From NCBI GenBank assembly GCA_947627175.1, contig CANQVA010000004.1:107238-171237 (forward strand): a stretch of 64,000 nt of DNA. Direction: 5' to 3'. Positions 53,101 to 59,800 of this stretch are shown here, one piece after another; position 1 is the first letter of the stretch, and every line of letters starts with the position of its first letter. Position numbers and translations under genes: made by a program. The DNA comes from an uncultured Ruminococcus sp. Lineage in GTDB: Bacteria > Bacillota > Clostridia > Oscillospirales > Ruminococcaceae. Under the pieces are notes generated by a model that was not told the DNA's origin, ran no database searches, and was given only the letters and a program-made list of their open reading frames with translations.

Positions 53101-53337
53101 AGTTTTATTGTTTTCATCTTTGAGAGAAATTTTCACTTGAGTTATTTTTGTTGTATAGACGGAGGTATCTGCATAAGGGTAATTATAACTGTCTGCATAT
53201 TTGCCTCCTGCGGAATCTGCTGCATAAGCAACAATGGCTGAATTATTATTGTCTTTACAGAATGGTACACCGCCCACAACAGCCATACTTCCTGCAACGC
53301 ACAGAATAGCTGCCAGAGCTGCAATAGTTTTTATCAT
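50104..53337 (-). CDS. leucine-rich-repeat (BspA-like) surface protein with type I dockerin
   Basis: 1077 residues: a signal peptide (about 1-25), a Lys/Thr-rich domain to about 150, then more than 30 BspA-type repeats of about 23 residues (consensus I-x-x-x-A-F-x-x-C-x-x-L) from about 160 to 960, and a dockerin at the end. The dockerin has two calcium-binding repeats (VDGNSIISTADLVKLEGWL and LNGDGRCDSFDLLLLRKKV). A dockerin docks proteins onto cohesins of a cellulosome-like scaffold. BspA-like repeats often mediate binding to host or substrate. No sortase motif or cohesin was seen. Confidence 0.93.
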   Translation of the reverse strand: MIKTIAALAAILCVAGSMAVVGGVPFCKDNNNSAIVAYAADSAGGKYADSYNYPYADTSVYTTKITQVKISLKDENNKTVDKSSWVADNGNTYSIYKVVVTSFVDKKTVTNLQEYRIGIAKPMETNLDISMDEVIDVPAEVKDYVETTLKGEITGDTATVIASSALAGSYLKTIDLDGVEYIGTKAFSKCQYITEITIPESVKFVDKNAFENSGLKTLIVENEMPVIPESLCIGTKLTNIQFAHPEYIKEVGKSAFKSTPLGEPFFSEWYGKDVSKYEDLIVDDSAFEGCTSIKSVKMPDNLIALGKSVFKGNTSLSNVVFGKNTIQADRECFKGCTALDTITFNTVLDSLGGGAFQGCTALKTLSGLPNTLHDWTPEDKTEGRGFAGGVFADCTSLVSADLPASLTRIPENCFAGCNALKTVYNAGNIVKIKSGAFEGCKSLLEAVYMDVTEIEKDAFLNCSSMQTVSIPKVDIIGDSAFKGCAKMERFEAGQCSSVGKHALDGCSAITSIKLLSDSYGDYAFANCSKAETITFSTNKMDKTPIGLFSGCSSLTTVDGDISNISIIGKETFANCTSLENIDLPSLRIIEESGFMNCTSLKSISASENAIKAEDYGAKCFQNCTSLNVDVTGTISTIGANAFQKSGITNIDLNGMTGGTVVVGASAFADCPNLETAILLSENVADFSIGAGIFANCPIVQTIIYEGSVITNNMFKNCPLLTRVETNATTISTSAFENCTSLVEVDSRKSYPTAPIVAKEIAGAAFKNCSSLIFLPSNATTSFSGKEQFSGCSSITSAQTSLLTENMFYGCTSLSDVTIKGLVAIPKSAFQNCTSLKNINLKNFITIGESSFAGSGLTSVEIDNAQTIDTGAFKDCKDLVSINVGAKEIKKNAFANCLFLEKADVLAEIIGESAFSGCASLKELNLQTSDSRQLSSLGANAFLGCNVLYEAIVPGSPAIGNHALGFMTSSKVNPDFLLVGNTGSSVEEYATKNNIPFEDINTFDLNDRISKRSVPGDVDGNSIISTADLVKLEGWLSGRQTTGIFGSNTDLNGDGRCDSFDLLLLRKKVIELSETSDQ

Positions 53338-53381
53338 AACCTTCCACCTTTCTTGAACAGATATGATTTTTTTTAATTTTT

Positions 53382-53399
53382 AATAAGTATATGCTTATT
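53382..53399. promoter_or_regulatory. inverted repeat at the LRR gene transcription start
   Basis: AATAAG (53382-53387) and CTTATT (53394-53399), near +1 of the LRR-dockerin promoter. AT-rich, so it may be chance. Confidence 0.25.
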
Positions 53400-53404
53400 G
53401 AATA

Positions 53405-53433
53405 ATTATATCATATGTTGATAAAAAAATCAA
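53405..53433 (-). promoter_or_regulatory. promoter of the LRR-dockerin gene
   Basis: Minus strand: TTGATT (53428-53433), 17-bp spacer, TATAAT (53405-53410), extended TGA. Confidence 0.68.
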
Positions 53434-53509
53434 TGCCTTTTCAGTTTTTTTCTCAATATGAACAAAGTTTTGATATAAATTTTGTAAATAATATCAAAAA
53501 ATAACGTAT

Positions 53510-55102
53510 TCAGAGTTTCCAATTGTCGCAAAGTCTGTTGATAGCATCGGCAAGTTGACGCATATCAGCATTTGTACGTCCGGAGGAATCCTGAATAAGG
53601 CGTGAAAGTCTTTCAGATGCCATAATAAGGTTACTGTAGTTGAGGTTTTCGTTTGCGTGTGATTTTTTCGCAACGGGACGTGGTTCAGCATCAACAGTTA
53701 CAATACCGTTTGTTATATCAAATTCCGAACTACTGTAGGGAACATAAACGTCCGCACCGAGTTCATCACGGAGTTTTTGTGCGAAAAATTCAGATGAAGT
53801 TGAATCACCATGATTTATAAAAAATTTTCTTACGCCTGAAATTGATTTTGCCCATTTCATAAGACCGTCAGAATCTGCATGACCGCTTACGCCAGGGAGC
53901 TGTTGTATTTTTGCGGCGACTGTTACAGTTTCGCCGAAAAGTTTTACTTTTCTTGCACCGTCAACAAGACTTCTGCCGAGAGTATTCACCGCCTGATAAC
54001 CGACAAAAAGTATAGTATTTTCAGGTTTCCACAGATTATGTTTCAAATGATGTTTTATACGACCTGCTTCACACATTCCGCTTGCCGAAATAATTACTTT
54101 TGGTCTTTCATCGTTGTTTATTGCACGGGAGTCATCGCTTGAGAGCGTTCTTATAAGTCCGTCGAATGATATTGGATTTATTCCACGTCTTACAAATGAA
54201 AGTGCCTCTTCGTCATAACAGCTTTCACGGTTGTTAATAAATATGTCGGTAGCCTCATTTGCAAGCGGACTGTCCACATATACCGGGAAATCATCATGAC
54301 CTTTAACTAATTTGTCTGACTTTATCTGACGTATGAAATAAAGCATTTCCTGCGTTCTTCCGACTGCAAAAGAAGGTATAATGACACTTCCTCCTTTATC
54401 AAAAGTTTTCTGAAGAACGTCTGCAAGGGCGGTTACATAGTCTGTCGGGCGGTTATGAATACGGTTTCCATAAGTCGATTCCATTATAACATAATCGGCG
54501 TTTTCAATATACTGAGGGTCACGGATAAGGGGCTGATTTACATTTCCTATATCTCCCGAGAATAATATTCTGCGTGATATGCCGTTTTCTGTAAGGTCTA
54601 TTATAACACTTGACGAACCTAAAAGATGACCTGCATCTCTGAAAAAGACTGTTATTCCCTCGCTTATTTCAAAAGGTGTTTCATAAGGGTGGGGGACAAA
54701 CAATTCCGATGCACCTATAGCTTCATTCATAGTGTAAAGAGGTTCATATTCTTCGTCACCACGACGGCGAGCTTTACGGTTTTTCCATTCGGCTTCAAAT
54801 TCCTGAATATGTGCACTGTCACGGAGCATAACGGAACATAAATTTGCTGTTGCTTTCGTTGAGTGTATTTCACCGTTAAAACCTCCCGCATAGAGAAGAG
54901 GGAGCATTCCGGAGTGGTCTATATGTGCATGAGTAAGAAGAACAAAGTCTATATCTGACGGTGCAACGGGTATCTGAGCATTTTCAAAATAGTCTTCTCC
55001 CTGCTCCATTCCGAAATCAACAAGGAATTTCTTACCGCACGCCTCAATATATGTACAACTTCCGGTAACTTCATGATTCGCACCTATAAATATCATTTTC
55101 AT
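53510..55102 (-). CDS. beta-CASP metallo-beta-lactamase-fold RNase-like protein
   Basis: 530 residues from the ATG at 55102 (AAGGAGGT upstream; the longer frame is unlikely). The metallo-beta-lactamase motifs are TGSCTYIE, the zinc motif THAHIDHSG, GHLLGSS and SGDIGN, followed by beta-CASP motifs (MESTYGNR, VIISASGMCEAGRI) and a C-terminal RMMBL region (FINHGDSTSSEFF). Bacterial members of this CPSF/YSH1-like group are predicted nucleases or exoribonucleases. The last 60 residues have no clear match. Monocistronic. Confidence 0.85.
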   Translation of the reverse strand: MKMIFIGANHEVTGSCTYIEACGKKFLVDFGMEQGEDYFENAQIPVAPSDIDFVLLTHAHIDHSGMLPLLYAGGFNGEIHSTKATANLCSVMLRDSAHIQEFEAEWKNRKARRRGDEEYEPLYTMNEAIGASELFVPHPYETPFEISEGITVFFRDAGHLLGSSSVIIDLTENGISRRILFSGDIGNVNQPLIRDPQYIENADYVIMESTYGNRIHNRPTDYVTALADVLQKTFDKGGSVIIPSFAVGRTQEMLYFIRQIKSDKLVKGHDDFPVYVDSPLANEATDIFINNRESCYDEEALSFVRRGINPISFDGLIRTLSSDDSRAINNDERPKVIISASGMCEAGRIKHHLKHNLWKPENTILFVGYQAVNTLGRSLVDGARKVKLFGETVTVAAKIQQLPGVSGHADSDGLMKWAKSISGVRKFFINHGDSTSSEFFAQKLRDELGADVYVPYSSSEFDITNGIVTVDAEPRPVAKKSHANENLNYSNLIMASERLSRLIQDSSGRTNADMRQLADAINRLCDNWKL

Positions 55103-55134
55103 AAAAAATACCTCCTTATTCTTATGATATATCA

Positions 55135-55163
55135 ATTATAACATATTATTTCAATTTTGTCTA
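55135..55163 (-). promoter_or_regulatory. promoter of the beta-CASP gene
   Basis: Minus strand: TAGACA (55158-55163), 17-bp spacer, TATAAT (55135-55140), extended TGT. Confidence 0.65.
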
Positions 55164-55228
55164 CATATTTTTGTCTGTTTTTATTATAATTTTTCTTTTG
55201 GTTATAATATTATTTTTTTAAAAAACTA

Positions 55229-55257
55229 TTGATTTATTCCTGATTATGTGATATAAT
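55229..55257 (+). promoter_or_regulatory. promoter of tRNA-Ser
   Basis: TTGATT (55229-55234), 17-bp spacer, TATAAT (55252-55257) with extended TGA, 15 bp before the tRNA. Confidence 0.75.
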
Positions 55258-55272
55258 ATAACAGTGATTTAC

Positions 55273-55363
55273 GGAGATGTATCGAAGTGGTCATAACGAG
55301 AACGACTCGAAATCGTTTGGGCGGTAAAACGCTCCGTGGGTTCAAATCCCACCATCTCCGCCA
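55273..55363 (+). tRNA. tRNA-Ser (anticodon CGA)
   Basis: The acceptor stem GGAGATG (55273-55279) pairs with CATCTCC (55353-55359), discriminator G and an encoded CCA. The anticodon stem AACGA/TCGTT holds the loop CTCGAAA, with CGA at 55308-55310, reading UCG. A long variable arm (GGGCGGTAAAACGCTCC region) and T arm GTGGGTTCAAATCCCAC complete a class II serine tRNA. Confidence 0.96.
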
Positions 55364-55369
55364 TATTAA

Positions 55370-55405
55370 CGCCCCTTTGCATAGAGTAAAGGGGCGGTTT
55401 GATTA
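55370..55405 (+). terminator. terminator after tRNA-Ser
   Basis: CGCCCCTTT (55370-55378) pairs with AAAGGGGCG (55388-55396), followed by GTTTGATTATTT. It lies only 34 bp before smpB, so smpB may depend partly on readthrough. Confidence 0.7.
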
Positions 55406-55429
55406 TTTACAGAAAGGAGCAGGATAATC

Positions 55430-55894
55430 TTGCGTTCAAAAGGTATTAAAACTATAGCCGAAAACAGAAAGGCACGCCATGAATATTTTATACTTGAAAC
55501 ATATGAAGCAGGAATAGAACTTGTCGGAACGGAAGTTAAATCTATAAGAAACGGCAGTGTGAATTTAAAAGACAGCTGGTGTTCGGTTGATAACGGGGAA
55601 CTTTTTATAAAGGGTATGCACATTTCGCCCTATGAAAAGGGAAATATATTTAACCGTGACCCTATGCGTGTACGCCGTTTGCTTATGCACAAAAAGGAAA
55701 TAAACAGGCTTTACGGCACTGTTAAGCAGGACGGACTTTCACTTATTCCGCTTAGTATTTATTTCAAAGATTCAAAAGTAAAAATACAGCTTGGTCTTTG
55801 CAAGGGTAAAAAACTTTATGACAAACGTGCTGACGCTGCTAAACGTGACGCAAAACGTGAGATTGACAGGAATATAAAAATACGCAATCAGTAA
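55430..55894 (+). CDS. smpB: tmRNA-binding protein SmpB
   Basis: 154 residues with the SmpB signatures [34 protein letters not shown] and [12 protein letters not shown] and a basic C-terminal tail. It delivers tmRNA to stalled ribosomes; the ssrA gene lies about 3.3 kb downstream. The start is TTG at 55430, 10 bases after AAAGGAG. Confidence 0.96.
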   Translation: MRSKGIKTIAENRKARHEYFILETYEAGIELVGTEVKSIRNGSVNLKDSWCSVDNGELFIKGMHISPYEKGNIFNRDPMRVRRLLMHKKEINRLYGTVKQDGLSLIPLSIYFKDSKVKIQLGLCKGKKLYDKRADAAKRDAKREIDRNIKIRNQ

Positions 55895-55905
55895 GGAGAA
55901 TATAT

Positions 55906-56418
55906 ATGTCGTCAAGTCAGGTTTATCTTTATCATGAACAGAAAGAATTTTTACTGAAATATATTCGTGACAGACGTTTCAAAAATATTATTATCATGTG
56001 GACTTGTGCTGTTATCATATTATTTTATATCATAATGTTTCTTTTTTCTTTTTACATGAACGAAATGGAACTTGTTAAGGCATTGGCACAAGAAGGAATT
56101 GCGGAAGGTTTTATATATTTTATATTAGCTGTATGTATTTTCGGACAGGAATTTATAGGAGGATTCGGAAAGACTTTCGGCTACAGATGCGATATAAATT
56201 GTATTCAGAATGACTTGTATATGCTGGAATATGGTAATTTCGGCTATCGTGAAAAAGATAAGGGAAAACACCCATACTATATATGTGATAACATGGGTAG
56301 TATTTATATATGTCCCCGTTTTCTTGATTACCGCAACGCCGACACGGAAAGTAAATTTTTGTATATAAAGCTTGAAAACGGTAGAAATTATGCTATTCTT
56401 GATGAAGAGCAGAATTAA
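55906..56418 (+). CDS. membrane protein of unknown function
   Basis: 170 residues with two hydrophobic segments (IIIMWTCAVIILFYIIMFLFSFY at about 28-50, and AEGFIYFILAVCIFG at about 68-82) and a C-terminal soluble part of about 85 residues with several Tyr and Cys residues (YRCDINCIQNDLYML). I do not recognise a family. It begins 11 bp after smpB with AAGGAG upstream and is followed by the HD gene, so it is probably in that operon. Confidence 0.6.
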   Translation: MSSSQVYLYHEQKEFLLKYIRDRRFKNIIIMWTCAVIILFYIIMFLFSFYMNEMELVKALAQEGIAEGFIYFILAVCIFGQEFIGGFGKTFGYRCDINCIQNDLYMLEYGNFGYREKDKGKHPYYICDNMGSIYICPRFLDYRNADTESKFLYIKLENGRNYAILDEEQN

Positions 56419-56449
56419 AAATATTATGTTTTTTTGGGAGAAAATAATT

Positions 56450-56935
56450 ATGAATCTTGAACTGACAAACAGAATACTTACAAATGAAACATATTGCAAG
56501 GAACTTGACAGACTGCGTAAACTTGAAAAAGACCGTGTTTTTTGCGGTCATGATATTGAACATTTTCTTGACGTTGCAAGAATTGTAATGATTATATGCA
56601 TGGAAAAAAATATTGAAGTTGAACCTGATGTTATTTATTCCGCCTCTTTGCTACATGATATAGGACGTTCAGAAGAATATACCGAAAATATTCCTCATCA
56701 TATCGCAGGAAAGAAAAAAGCGGAAAAAATTCTTGATGAAACGGGTTGTTGTGAGGATATGAAAAAAAAGATTCTCAGCCTTATTTTCAATCATAGTAAC
56801 GAGGATAATGAAAAAGATTCGCCGGAAAGCATATTTTATACGGCAGACAAAAAGTCACGCCTTTGTTTTGCCTGTGCGTCAAGGGATATATGTAACTGGC
56901 ATGAAAACAGAAAAAATATAAAAATAGAGGTCTGA
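56450..56935 (+). CDS. HD-domain hydrolase in the folate cluster
   Basis: 161 residues from the ATG at 56450 (GGGAG upstream). The HD metal ligands are in CGHDIEHFLDVARI, LLHDIGR and HHIAGKKKAEKIL, then FNHSNED. It looks like a small metal-dependent phosphohydrolase. Its stop is 1 bp from the folP start, so it is part of the operon HD-folP-folBK-folA. The dephosphorylation of dihydroneopterin triphosphate is a missing folate step in many bacteria and this could fill it, but that is inference. Confidence 0.75.
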   Translation: MNLELTNRILTNETYCKELDRLRKLEKDRVFCGHDIEHFLDVARIVMIICMEKNIEVEPDVIYSASLLHDIGRSEEYTENIPHHIAGKKKAEKILDETGCCEDMKKKILSLIFNHSNEDNEKDSPESIFYTADKKSRLCFACASRDICNWHENRKNIKIEV

Positions 56936-56936
56936 T

Positions 56937-57752
56937 ATGCTGATAGGAAAAAAAGAATTTAATCTTGATAGTAATTGTTATATAATGGGCATTCTGAATT
57001 TTACCCCTGATTCTTTTTCCGACGGCGGAAAGTTCAATAATATTGATTCTGCATTGATGCGTGTTGAAAAAATGATTGATGAAGGTATGGATATATTGGA
57101 TATAGGGGGAGAGTCTACACGCCCGAATTATACTAAAATTTCTGATGAAGAAGAAATTTCAAGAACGGCACCTGTTATTGAAGCAGTAAAGCAGAGATTT
57201 GATATACCTGTATCACTTGATACTTATAAATTCAAAGTGGCAAAGGCAGGAATAAAAGCAGGTGCTGACCTTATCAATGATATATGGGGGCTGAAATATG
57301 ACGGCGGACAAATGGCACGCCTTATAGCTGAAATCGGTCTGCCGTGCTGTCTTATGCACAACAGAAACAATCAAAACTATAATTGTTTTATTGATGATAT
57401 TATATCAGATATGAATCAAACAACAGATATTGCACTGAAAGCAGGTATTCATAAAGACAAAATTATTCTTGATGTGGGAATAGGTTTTGCAAAGAGTTAT
57501 GAAAATAATCTTGAAGCAATTGACCGCATTGACGAATTTCGCAGTCGTCTTGGCTATCCCGTTCTTTTAGGAACTTCACGTAAGTCTGTTATAGGTATAA
57601 CTCTTGACTTGCCGTCTGACGAAAGAACAGAGGGAACAATTGCTACTACTGTTATTGGCGTAATGAAAGGCGTATCAATTGTAAGAGTTCACGATGTAAA
57701 AGAAAATGCCCGTGCCGTAAAAATGACACAGGCAATTATGAAAGGATATTGA
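56937..57752 (+). CDS. folP: dihydropteroate synthase FolP
   Basis: 271 residues, TIM barrel. MGILNFTPDSFSDGG and LDIGGESTRPNY near the N-terminus, DINDIWG-like LINDIWGLKYD, and LLGTSRKSVIG are DHPS signatures. It joins p-aminobenzoate to dihydropterin pyrophosphate and is the sulfonamide target. Followed by folBK after 1 bp. Confidence 0.95.
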   Translation: MLIGKKEFNLDSNCYIMGILNFTPDSFSDGGKFNNIDSALMRVEKMIDEGMDILDIGGESTRPNYTKISDEEEISRTAPVIEAVKQRFDIPVSLDTYKFKVAKAGIKAGADLINDIWGLKYDGGQMARLIAEIGLPCCLMHNRNNQNYNCFIDDIISDMNQTTDIALKAGIHKDKIILDVGIGFAKSYENNLEAIDRIDEFRSRLGYPVLLGTSRKSVIGITLDLPSDERTEGTIATTVIGVMKGVSIVRVHDVKENARAVKMTQAIMKGY

Positions 57753-57753
57753 A

Positions 57754-58575
57754 ATGGACGAAATCCGTATTGACAATCTTAAAGTATTTGCACATCATGG
57801 TGTATTTGAACACGAAAATAAAAACGGACAGAATTTTTTTGTAAATGCAGTTCTGTATACTGATACAGAAAAAGCAGGTATGCTTGACAGGCTTGAATAT
57901 TCAACAGATTATGGCAATGTGTGTGAATTGATTCATGAAGTTATGACAAGATATACATTCAGTCTGATTGAAACAGCCGCACAGAAAACAGCAGTTGAGA
58001 TTCTGAAAAATTTTCCGCTTGTTGAAAGTGTTGATATTGAAATAAGAAAACCTGAAGCTCCCGTTGAAATGGAATTTGAGTCATTGTCCGTAAAAATACG
58101 CCGTGGCTGGCATACAGCTGTAATTGCACTTGGTTCAAATATGGGCGACAGCAGGGTATATATAGAAAATGCAGTGAAAAGCCTTGAAAAGAGTGAGTAT
58201 ATAAAAGATATTAAAATATCCGACCTTATTGTAACAAAGCCTTATGGCTATACTGAACAGGAAGATTTTCTTAATGGTGCTTTGGTTTGCCGTACTCTTC
58301 TTTCGCCCTATGGACTTCTTGAACTTATGCATTCCATTGAAAATAATGCACTCCGCAAACGTGAAATTCATTGGGGGCCGAGAACTCTTGACCTTGACCT
58401 TATTTTTTATGACGATGCTGTAATTGATACACCTGATTTGACTGTTCCCCACATTGATATGCAGAACCGCTCTTTTGTGCTTGAACCATTAAATCAGCTT
58501 GTGCCTTATTACAGACATCCCGTTCTTAACCTCACAGTGTCACAGCTTCTTGAAAGGCTTAATAAAAATGGTTAG
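57754..58575 (+). CDS. folBK: dihydroneopterin aldolase-HPPK fusion
   Basis: 273 residues. Residues 1 to about 115 are FolB (IDNLKVFAHHGVFEHENKNGQNF, then ETAAQKTAVEIL); from about 120 a HPPK/FolK domain begins (VIALGSNMGDSRVYIENAV) with WGPRTLDLDLIFYD and VPHIDMQNRSFVLEPL. Two consecutive folate steps sit in one polypeptide, an arrangement known in other Firmicutes. It overlaps folA by 8 bp. Confidence 0.95.
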   Translation: MDEIRIDNLKVFAHHGVFEHENKNGQNFFVNAVLYTDTEKAGMLDRLEYSTDYGNVCELIHEVMTRYTFSLIETAAQKTAVEILKNFPLVESVDIEIRKPEAPVEMEFESLSVKIRRGWHTAVIALGSNMGDSRVYIENAVKSLEKSEYIKDIKISDLIVTKPYGYTEQEDFLNGALVCRTLLSPYGLLELMHSIENNALRKREIHWGPRTLDLDLIFYDDAVIDTPDLTVPHIDMQNRSFVLEPLNQLVPYYRHPVLNLTVSQLLERLNKNG

Positions 58576-59062
58576 TATCATAGCTGCCGTTGCAAAAAAC
58601 GGTGTAATCGGTTCGGAGGGAAAAATTCCGTGGGATATTCCGGAAGATAAGGCTTATTTCAAAAAAATCACATCGGGCGGTATTGTCATTATGGGACGGC
58701 GGACTTTTGAGGAAATAGGTTTTCCGCTCCCGAAACGTCACAATATAGTTGTATCACGGAAAAAAACTTTCAGCGGAAAAAATATCTGTACTGCCGAAAA
58801 CCTTGAAAAAGCACTTGAAAATGCACATATATATGCACAAAAAACAGGCATTGACCGTATTTTTCTATGCGGTGGAGAAAAAATATATACACAAGGTATT
58901 GAATATGCACAGCGTATGTATATCACCGAAATTGATGAAAATTATCAGGGAGATACTTTTTTTCCAAAGTTCAGCACAGACAAATTTCGCCTTTCAGAAC
59001 GCACATATATAAACGGCGGTAAAATATGTTTCTGTATTTATGAATGCATAAAAAATAAATAA
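58568..59062 (+). CDS. folA: dihydrofolate reductase
   Basis: 164 residues from the ATG at 58568. MVSIIAAVAKNGVIGSEGKIPWDIPEDKAYF, IMGRRTFEEIG, NIVVSRKKTF and IFLCGGEKIYTQGIEYAQRMYITEI are DHFR signatures. It reduces dihydrofolate with NADPH and is the trimethoprim target. The last gene of the folate operon. Confidence 0.95.
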   Translation: MVSIIAAVAKNGVIGSEGKIPWDIPEDKAYFKKITSGGIVIMGRRTFEEIGFPLPKRHNIVVSRKKTFSGKNICTAENLEKALENAHIYAQKTGIDRIFLCGGEKIYTQGIEYAQRMYITEIDENYQGDTFFPKFSTDKFRLSERTYINGGKICFCIYECIKNK

Positions 59063-59109
59063 TATTACTTTTTTCGCTGATTTGTAACAATTTTTTTATA
59101 TGTTTTGTA

Positions 59110-59138
59110 TTGACTTTTCTGAAATTATGAGTTATAAT
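59110..59138 (+). promoter_or_regulatory. promoter of tmRNA
   Basis: TTGACT (59110-59115), 17-bp spacer, TATAAT (59133-59138), about 31 bp before the tmRNA. Confidence 0.75.
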
Positions 59139-59169
59139 TATTAAAGCATATACTTCTTACCCTGAAAAT

Positions 59170-59539
59170 GGGGGCGTAAAGGTTTCGACGGGGGTTTTGA
59201 AGTGTGATAAGCGAGCGGAGCCCGGTATAATCTCCTTAAACTGTGCCACGTTTAAATATAAACGCAAGAAGAAATATTACAGTTACTAGAAATAGTGCAC
59301 TGGTAGCTGCCTAAGTCAGCTACTGTCCTGTGATTGATTACCACGGCTTTCATAAGGGCATCGATTAGTGGTGAACGATTCTACGGCGTGTCCGTGCCGT
59401 TGAATTGTATACGGACTACTCTGCGTTTCAGCCCGCTTACCGGCAGTCTCTCAGGGGAATTTTAATAGGTAATATACGCTCGTAGAAAGTTGCATGAATG
59501 GACTTTCGGACACGAGTTCGATTCTCGTCGCCTCCACCA
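59170..59539 (+). ncRNA. ssrA: transfer-messenger RNA (tmRNA)
   Basis: The 5' end GGGGGCGTAAAGGTTTCGACGGGGG and the 3' end GAGTTCGATTCTCGTCGCCTCCACCA form the tRNA-like domain, with acceptor GGGGGCG (59170-59176) paired with CGCCTCC and an encoded CCA. The tag frame reads from a likely resume codon GCA at 59264 to TAA at 59312: ARRNITVTRNSALVAA, ending in the degradation signal ALVAA. Length about 370 nt is normal. Confidence 0.94.
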
Positions 59540-59568
59540 ACTTAAAATGCGTAATCGGAAAGGTTGCG

Positions 59569-59620
59569 AAAGCCCTTGTATACCGTAAAATAGCGGTGTA
59601 CAGGGGCTTTATTTTGTTGT
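59569..59620 (+). terminator. terminator of tmRNA
   Basis: A 17-bp stem, AAAGCCCTTGTATACCG (59569-59585) with CGGTGTACAGGGGCTTT (59594-59610), followed by ATTTTGTTGTTTT. Confidence 0.9.
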
Positions 59621-59633
59621 TTTGCTTGTGAAA

Positions 59634-59647
59634 ATTCCGTGGGTTCA
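59634..59647 (+). repeat. 13-nt match to the tRNA-Ser T arm
   Basis: TCCGTGGGTTCAA, starting near 59635, repeats the variable arm/T arm junction of tRNA-Ser (near 55333-55345). It lies between the tmRNA terminator and hsdR. It might be a relic of an attachment site or a chance match. Confidence 0.25.
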
Positions 59648-59766
59648 ATGCGGAATGGATCGTCACCTTCTTAAATCGATACCTGTTTCCGGCAGTACTC
59701 TTTTTCTGAAAATCGCTGGCGAAATGGCGAAATCAGTTTACAGTGTTGAAAACCTTACTATGAAAA

Positions 59767-59792
59767 ACGGCTCTGAATATTCTCAGAGCCGT
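59767..59792 (-). terminator. terminator of the hsd operon
   Basis: ACGGCTCTGA (59767-59776) pairs with TCAGAGCCGT (59783-59792); on the minus strand a TTTTT run follows. It lies just after the hsdR stop. Confidence 0.9.
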
Positions 59793-59800
59793 CAGCATAA

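Noticed and set aside
59451..59666. Minus-strand frame of 71 codons over the tmRNA 3' end
   Set aside because: It is the antisense of the tmRNA and its terminator; such frames are frequent false genes at ssrA.
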